14,071 nt of DNA from Nanobdellota archaeon (GTDB taxonomy: Archaea; Nanobdellota; Nanobdellia; Pacearchaeales; UBA12030). The translations under genes and the position numbers were made by a program. Positions 10,688 through 14,071 of the stretch are shown piece by piece (positions within the stretch are counted from its first letter, which is position 1; each line of letters starts with the position of its first letter). Where the stretch lies: NCBI GenBank assembly GCA_018829485.1, contig JAHJTU010000027.1, positions 1-14,071 on the forward strand, read 5' to 3'. The notes under the pieces were generated by a model. The model made no database searches. It was not told where the DNA came from and saw only the letters and a program-made list of their open reading frames with translations.

Positions 10688-11470
10688 ATGAAAATAATAT
10701 TTTGGAGTGAATTTCCTAATAAAATAAACTGGAAAAAAGTTAAAGAACTTTTTTCAAAGTATAATCTTAAAGCAGATATTTATGTTGCATGTAAAAATCT
10801 TTCTGAATACAAGAAATGGAAAAATAAGATTTCTTGCAAAAACATAGAAGTTGGAGCATGGCCTGTTTTAAGCAAAAAACATGGTTATTGGTTTAGTGGT
10901 TTTACAAGCAAAAAAGACATAGATAAACTAAATTCATTTTCAGGAGAAAAAATAAAAATTGACTTGGAAATTCCTTTTCCTTCATGGAAATATTCTGATT
11001 CAAAAATGTTTCTTTACATTTTACAGTTTTTCAAGAAAGGTAAAAATAATAAATATCTTGAAAAAACAATAACAAGATTAAGCAAAACAAGCAAAATACT
11101 TGTTAATGAATTCCCATTTCCCAAATTCTTGTTGAAAAATACAGGAACACACTATAATATAAATGACAAAATTGAGAAGAATATTATGCTTTATACCACC
11201 ATAACAAATAAATTCTTTAAACCAATATTAAAACCATATTTGCAAAATTATGCAAGAAAAGCAGTAAAAGAAAACAAGAATGTAACTTTCTCAATAGGAT
11301 TAATTGGAAAAGGAATTCTTCAAAATGAAGGCATATACAAAGATATAGACGAATTCAAGAATGATTTGGACTTCATGAAAACACTAAAATCAAAATCAGT
11401 TGCAATTTACTCTATTGATGCAATAATGAAAAAACCAGAAGAATGGATTAATTTGATTTCAAAATACTAA
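10688..11470 (+). CDS. Uncharacterised protein, possible TIM-barrel-like fold
   Basis: I do not recognise this 260-aa protein as a named family. It has no signal peptide or membrane helix. Its pattern is a series of hydrophobic strands, several ending in acidic or aromatic residues: KIIFWSEFP (2-10), DIYVACK (30-36), IEVGAWPVL (53-61), IKIDLEIPFP (89-98, D92 and E94), ILVNEFPFP (137-145, E141), VTFSIGLIG (199-207) and SVAIYSIDAI (237-246, D244). Helices lie between. This resembles a beta/alpha barrel with active-site acids at strand ends, as in glycoside hydrolases, but that is inference. It starts 11 nt after tRNA-Arg, and its last 23 nt overlap the convergent glycosyltransferase gene. Its neighbours handle sugars, so a glycan role is possible. 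Confidence 0.7.
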   Translation: MKIIFWSEFPNKINWKKVKELFSKYNLKADIYVACKNLSEYKKWKNKISCKNIEVGAWPVLSKKHGYWFSGFTSKKDIDKLNSFSGEKIKIDLEIPFPSWKYSDSKMFLYILQFFKKGKNNKYLEKTITRLSKTSKILVNEFPFPKFLLKNTGTHYNINDKIEKNIMLYTTITNKFFKPILKPYLQNYARKAVKENKNVTFSIGLIGKGILQNEGIYKDIDEFKNDLDFMKTLKSKSVAIYSIDAIMKKPEEWINLISKY

Positions 11471-12530
11471 AAATAATTTTTGCAGCTTGCTTTGCTCCAT
11501 CACCTTTAATATTTGTCTTTCTTATTTTCTTTTTTAATTCTGGAATTTTCTTAATAAAGTCCTTAATTGAATCTTCAATTTCTTTTTCATCAATCTTTTT
11601 TAATTCTTTAACAAGTGCAAGTTTATTATTCTTCAATAACCAAGAATTATATGCTTGTTCAACATGATTAGGAATAGGAAAAACAAGCAATGGTTTCTTA
11701 AAAACAAGAGATTCACTTATTGTTAAATGTCCTGCAAGACTTATGATTCCTTTAGCATTCTTTATGTAATCTAAAGCATTTTCAGTTACAGGAACAAAAT
11801 GACAATTTCCTATTTTCTTTTCTTTATGTGAGCCAAAAACAATAAATTTTTCTTTTATTTTTAGTAAAATCTTTTCCATATGCTTGCCCATTGCAATTCC
11901 AAAAGAAGAACCACCAAGAATAACAACAATTTCTTTTCCTTCTTTTACCTTTTTAGTATCTCTTACAATTAAATTAACAAACCTGAATTTGTCAAAATCC
12001 TTTCTTTTTGCTAATCCCCCTATTATTATTGCTTGACTAAACTTATTACCAATCTCATACATTCTTTTCAAATAAATAATCTGCAAATCAGTGAACAAGT
12101 CATGCTTCCTTTGTTTCAAAAATTCGTCAAAATCCTTTGGGTCAACTCCAAAAACTTCTATAAATTTCGTATTTGTATTTCTCGCATATAACACTCCCAA
12201 TGGCTCAAAATCTGTTATAACTAAATCTGGTTTAAAATCTCCCAATTCTTTTTTTAGTTTTTTTATTTGATAATTCCATGTTAAAGGCAGTAATGCATTT
12301 TTTCTCATAAATCTTGTAAATTCAAATTTAAATTTTGGAGATGCAGTATCAAAACCCCTAATTTTTATTGCAGGAAATTTTTTCTTAAAAAAATCATAAG
12401 AAGTCTTATAACAAGCAATTTTTATTTCAACATTTTTCTTTTTTATTAATTCTTGTATAATAGAATATTCTCTAACAGAATCACCCCATCCAATTCCAGT
12501 TACAAAAAATAAAATCTTGTATTTAGGCAT
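11448..12530 (-). CDS. GT-B glycosyltransferase, MJ1255/MurG-like
   Basis: This 360-aa protein has two Rossmann-like halves. The N-terminal acceptor half starts KILFFVTGIGWGDSVREYSI (5-24) with the Gly-rich loop after strand 1, and includes KPDLVITDFEPLGVLYA (100-116). The C-terminal donor half starts EIVVILGGSSFG (200-211) and has the nucleotide-sugar site GIISLAGHLTISESLVFKKP (261-280) with LLVFPIPNHVEQAYNS (281-296). The latter is the E-x-x-x-x-x-K-P-x-x-x-x-P-x-x-x-x-x-E-Q pattern of MurG and UGT-type enzymes. The layout is like the archaeal MJ1255 family (TIGR00661), whose acceptors are not well known. No membrane segment was seen. The start overlaps the PIG-L gene stop by 8 nt, so the two are translationally coupled. 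Confidence 0.88.
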   Translation of the reverse strand: MPKYKILFFVTGIGWGDSVREYSIIQELIKKKNVEIKIACYKTSYDFFKKKFPAIKIRGFDTASPKFKFEFTRFMRKNALLPLTWNYQIKKLKKELGDFKPDLVITDFEPLGVLYARNTNTKFIEVFGVDPKDFDEFLKQRKHDLFTDLQIIYLKRMYEIGNKFSQAIIIGGLAKRKDFDKFRFVNLIVRDTKKVKEGKEIVVILGGSSFGIAMGKHMEKILLKIKEKFIVFGSHKEKKIGNCHFVPVTENALDYIKNAKGIISLAGHLTISESLVFKKPLLVFPIPNHVEQAYNSWLLKNNKLALVKELKKIDEKEIEDSIKDFIKKIPELKKKIRKTNIKGDGAKQAAKIIFSILKSN

Positions 12531-13158
12531 TTTCTACGTAAAATGTTTCTGCATATTTGCATTTATTTTTTATTCCAGCAAGTCTGTTATTCAAAAATAC
12601 TGGAAGATAATTAATGTAAATAAAAAACTTTTGTGATTTAAATACACTTAGTGCTTTAATTTTTTCAGAAAAGAAATCATCTATATTCACATAAACCTTT
12701 GCATAGTCTTTTGGATTAAAAAGAGCCCATACTAAGAAAGTAAAGATTTTTGGCTTATTTTTTCTATTTCCCAATGCCTTTTCAAGAATATAAAAGACAG
12801 CTTTATGATCTGGATGCAAATCATACTTGCTATGTGTAATAATCTTATTGGGTTTAAACTTGATAATTACTTTTCTTAATTTCTTTGCATACTCATCAAT
12901 GTTTTTTAATAGATTCATATCAGGCAAACCAAGAAACTCTATCTTACACCCAAGAATTTTACTGACTTTTTCACTTTCCCTTTCTCTTTTTTTTATTATT
13001 ACGCTTTCTTTTAACCATGGAACTGATTTTTCTCCTGAAGAAAAAATAACAACCTTAACATCCTTTTTTTCCTTAACATATTTTGCAATAGTTCCTCCTG
13101 CCCCAATTACATCATCATCAGAATGTGAACACAATACAAGCACTTTTTCTTTTTTCAT
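12523..13158 (-). CDS. PIG-L family N-acetylglucosaminyl deacetylase-like protein
   Basis: This 211-aa protein shows the PIG-L / LmbE pattern. VLVLCSHSDDDVIGAGGTIA (6-25) holds the H-x-D-D motif (H12, D14, D15; the family usually reads H-P-D-D-E). VVIFSSGEKS (36-45) follows, then REREsEKVSKILG with R58/R60 and FLGLPD (75-80). The second metal motif is H115-P-D-H118 after IITHSKYDL. Family members remove the acetyl group from GlcNAc joined to inositol, lipids or thiol precursors, using Zn. The gene starts 17 nt after the tRNA-Gly 3' end on the same strand and overlaps the glycosyltransferase by 8 nt. A transfer-then-deacetylate pair is therefore likely: the transferase adds GlcNAc and this enzyme deacetylates it. 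The acceptor cannot be deduced. Confidence 0.9.
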   Translation of the reverse strand: MKKEKVLVLCSHSDDDVIGAGGTIAKYVKEKKDVKVVIFSSGEKSVPWLKESVIIKKRERESEKVSKILGCKIEFLGLPDMNLLKNIDEYAKKLRKVIIKFKPNKIITHSKYDLHPDHKAVFYILEKALGNRKNKPKIFTFLVWALFNPKDYAKVYVNIDDFFSEKIKALSVFKSQKFFIYINYLPVFLNNRLAGIKNKCKYAETFYVENA

Positions 13159-13175
13159 CTTTAAATGTGTCTAAA

Positions 13176-13247
13176 TGCGTCGGCTGGGATTCGAACCCAG
13201 ATAAATGGCTTGGAAGGCCATTGTCTTAGCCATTGGACCACCGACGC
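13176..13247 (-). tRNA. tRNA-Gly(UCC)
   Basis: This is a 72-nt gene with no intron. On the minus strand the acceptor GCGTCGG (from 13247) pairs fully with CCGACGC, discriminator A (complement of 13176), no encoded CCA. The T arm is CTGGG-TTCGAAT-CCCAG, and the anticodon stem ATGGC/GCCAT encloses CTTCCAA, anticodon TCC (complement of 13212-13214). The PIG-L ORF begins 17 nt downstream on the same strand. Confidence 0.95.
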
Positions 13248-13266
13248 TTAAGAATCACAATAAAAG

Positions 13267-13277
13267 TAAATTAAAAA
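13267..13277 (-). promoter_or_regulatory. TATA box candidate for tRNA-Gly / PIG-L / glycosyltransferase unit
   Basis: On the minus strand this reads TTTTTAATTTA, centred about 25 nt before the tRNA-Gly 5' end at 13247. It is nearly the same as the box in front of tRNA-Arg (TTTTTAATTA). Confidence 0.55.
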
Positions 13278-13307
13278 AGCTTTGCTTCATTAATTTAAAT
13301 ACTAAAA

Positions 13308-13316
13308 TATTTAAAT
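13308..13316 (+). promoter_or_regulatory. TATA box candidate for secF
   Basis: TATTTAAAT is centred about 25 nt before the secF ATG. A second box, AATTTAAAT (13292-13300), lies 16 nt further upstream and would give a leader long enough to include the GGAGAAAG Shine-Dalgarno-like sequence at 13324-13331. Which box is used decides whether the mRNA has a leader. Confidence 0.45.
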
Positions 13317-13336
13317 CTTGTTTAGGAGAAAGATTA

Positions 13337-14071
13337 ATGGAACAGCAGGAAAAAGAGATAGAACAAGCAAAAACAAGCCATGAAAAGCCCAAAATCCATT
13401 TATATGATAAATGGTACAAGTTATTTGCCATAATTCCATTAATCATTTTTATTATCTGTTTGTCATTTTTAGGGTATAAATGGCTAAATGGACAAGAATT
13501 AATTAAAAAAGATGTTAGTTTAACAGGTGGAATTACATTAACTATAAATTATGAGAAAGAAATCTCATTACCAAATTTAGAAAAAGAACTTTCAGATAAA
13601 TTCTATGGAGTTACAGTTAGAAGATTAAGTGAATTAGGAACAGGTAAACAATCGGGAATTATTATTGAAACAAGTAGTGAAGATATAGACGCGTTTACAG
13701 AAGAAGTTGAATCTTTAATGGATATTAGATTAACAAATGAAAATTCAAGTATGGAATTTACAGGACCTGCATTAAGCCAGTCATTCTTTAAACAATTAAT
13801 AAAAGCATTCATATTCGCACTCATATTTATTGCAGCAGTTGTTTTGATACTTTTCAGAGTATTTCTTCCATCATTTTTCGCTGTTTTTTCAATTATATCT
13901 GATGCAGTAATTACTCTAACAATTCTAAGTGTGTTTGATTTCAGAATAAGCACTGCAGGAATAGCAGCATTTCTTATGCTTATAGGCTATAGTATAGATA
14001 CAGATATTTTGCTTACAACAAGAGTTTTGAAAAGAAGAGAAAAAAGTTTTTATACAAGAATCAAAGAAGCA
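13337..14071 (+). CDS. secF: Protein translocase subunit SecF, N-terminal part (runs off the window)
   Basis: The plus strand is open for 245 codons from ATG 13337 to the window edge. A charged cytoplasmic N-terminus (about 28 residues) leads to TM1 (about 29-47, LFAIIPLIIFIICLSFLGY). The outer P1 domain starts with DVSLTGGITLTI (59-70), the archaeal form of the SecD/SecF D2 motif, and ends near FTGPALSQSFF. TM2 (about 157-175), TM3 and TM4 follow, with the D4 motif MLIGYSIDTDILLTTRVLKR, specific for archaeal SecF. SecDF uses ion flow to help export proteins through SecYEG. The start is supported by the GGAGA 8 nt upstream and the TATA spacing. In archaea secD usually follows secF; here that would be outside the window. 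Confidence 0.93.
   Translation, partial: MEQQEKEIEQAKTSHEKPKIHLYDKWYKLFAIIPLIIFIICLSFLGYKWLNGQELIKKDVSLTGGITLTINYEKEISLPNLEKELSDKFYGVTVRRLSELGTGKQSGIIIETSSEDIDAFTEEVESLMDIRLTNENSSMEFTGPALSQSFFKQLIKAFIFALIFIAAVVLILFRVFLPSFFAVFSIISDAVITLTILSVFDFRISTAGIAAFLMLIGYSIDTDILLTTRVLKRREKSFYTRIKEA

Noticed and set aside
12827..13174. Plus-strand ORF of 115 codons opposite the PIG-L gene
   Set aside because: The minus strand carries clear PIG-L metal motifs; the plus frame is a shadow.
13603..13953. Minus-strand ORF of 116 codons
   Set aside because: It is antisense to the P1 domain and TM segments of secF, which carries family motifs in the other frame.
1..14071. CRISPR array, insertion sequence or toxin-antitoxin system
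   Set aside because: No regularly spaced repeats, no transposase motifs and no terminal inverted repeats were seen. The only PIN domain is fused to an ATPase of a housekeeping-type family and has no antitoxin-like partner.

Overview
This window looks like a piece of an AT-rich archaeal chromosome, most likely from a small-genome DPANN lineage (Woesearchaeota, Pacearchaeota or Nanoarchaeota type; this placement is inference). The archaeal assignment is firm. It rests on archaeal-type ribosomal proteins (eL21, eL18), RNA polymerase subunits Rpo4, Rpo3 and Rpo10, RNase P protein component 4, an archaeal XerA, an archaeal SecF, tRNA genes without encoded CCA, two tRNA introns at position 37/38, and TATA boxes about 25 nt before RNA 5' ends or start codons. 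No mobile element, CRISPR array or plasmid function was seen.

Layout. 1-285: start of an AlaX-type Ala-tRNA editing protein (minus, cut by the window edge). 356-2391: XerA recombinase, a small DUF5654-like membrane protein, a membrane-anchored Holliday-junction-resolvase-like nuclease, and a diverged HPF/RaiA-like ribosome-associated protein. 2444-7498: the main block, a translation/transcription cluster on the plus strand: eL21, Rpo4, DUF655, uS13, uS4, uS11, Rpo3, tRNA-Leu, eL18, uL13, uS9, Rpo10. This merges the common archaeal eL21-Rpo4-DUF655 group with the S13-S4-S11-Rpo3-(tRNA-Leu)-L18e-L13-S9-Rpo10 operon. 7485-7907: RNase P component 4 sits directly behind a lone 5S rRNA on the minus strand. 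7963-10557: an unknown 94-aa protein, a minimal MscS-like channel, an intron-containing tRNA-Leu(CAA), and a PIN-domain/PilT-like ATPase. 10588-13247: an intron-containing tRNA-Arg(CCU), an uncharacterised 260-aa protein, and a minus-strand group of tRNA-Gly(UCC), PIG-L deacetylase and MJ1255-like glycosyltransferase. 13337-14071: the first 245 codons of SecF.

The most striking pattern is that all five stable RNA genes are the first member of a transcription unit whose next member is a protein gene. The ORF starts only 9, 9, 10, 11 and 17 nt after the RNA 3' end, and the only TATA candidate lies upstream of the RNA. RNA 3'-end maturation would therefore itself create a near-leaderless mRNA. 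Other points of note: one tRNA-Leu gene appears to carry an A34 anticodon (AAG), which is very unusual in archaea. The second tRNA-Leu seems to be a duplicate that carried along the start-codon region of rpl18e and now forms the front of the PIN-ATPase gene. Rpo3 lacks its third domain. A perfect 10-6-10 inverted repeat lies between two divergent genes near xerA.
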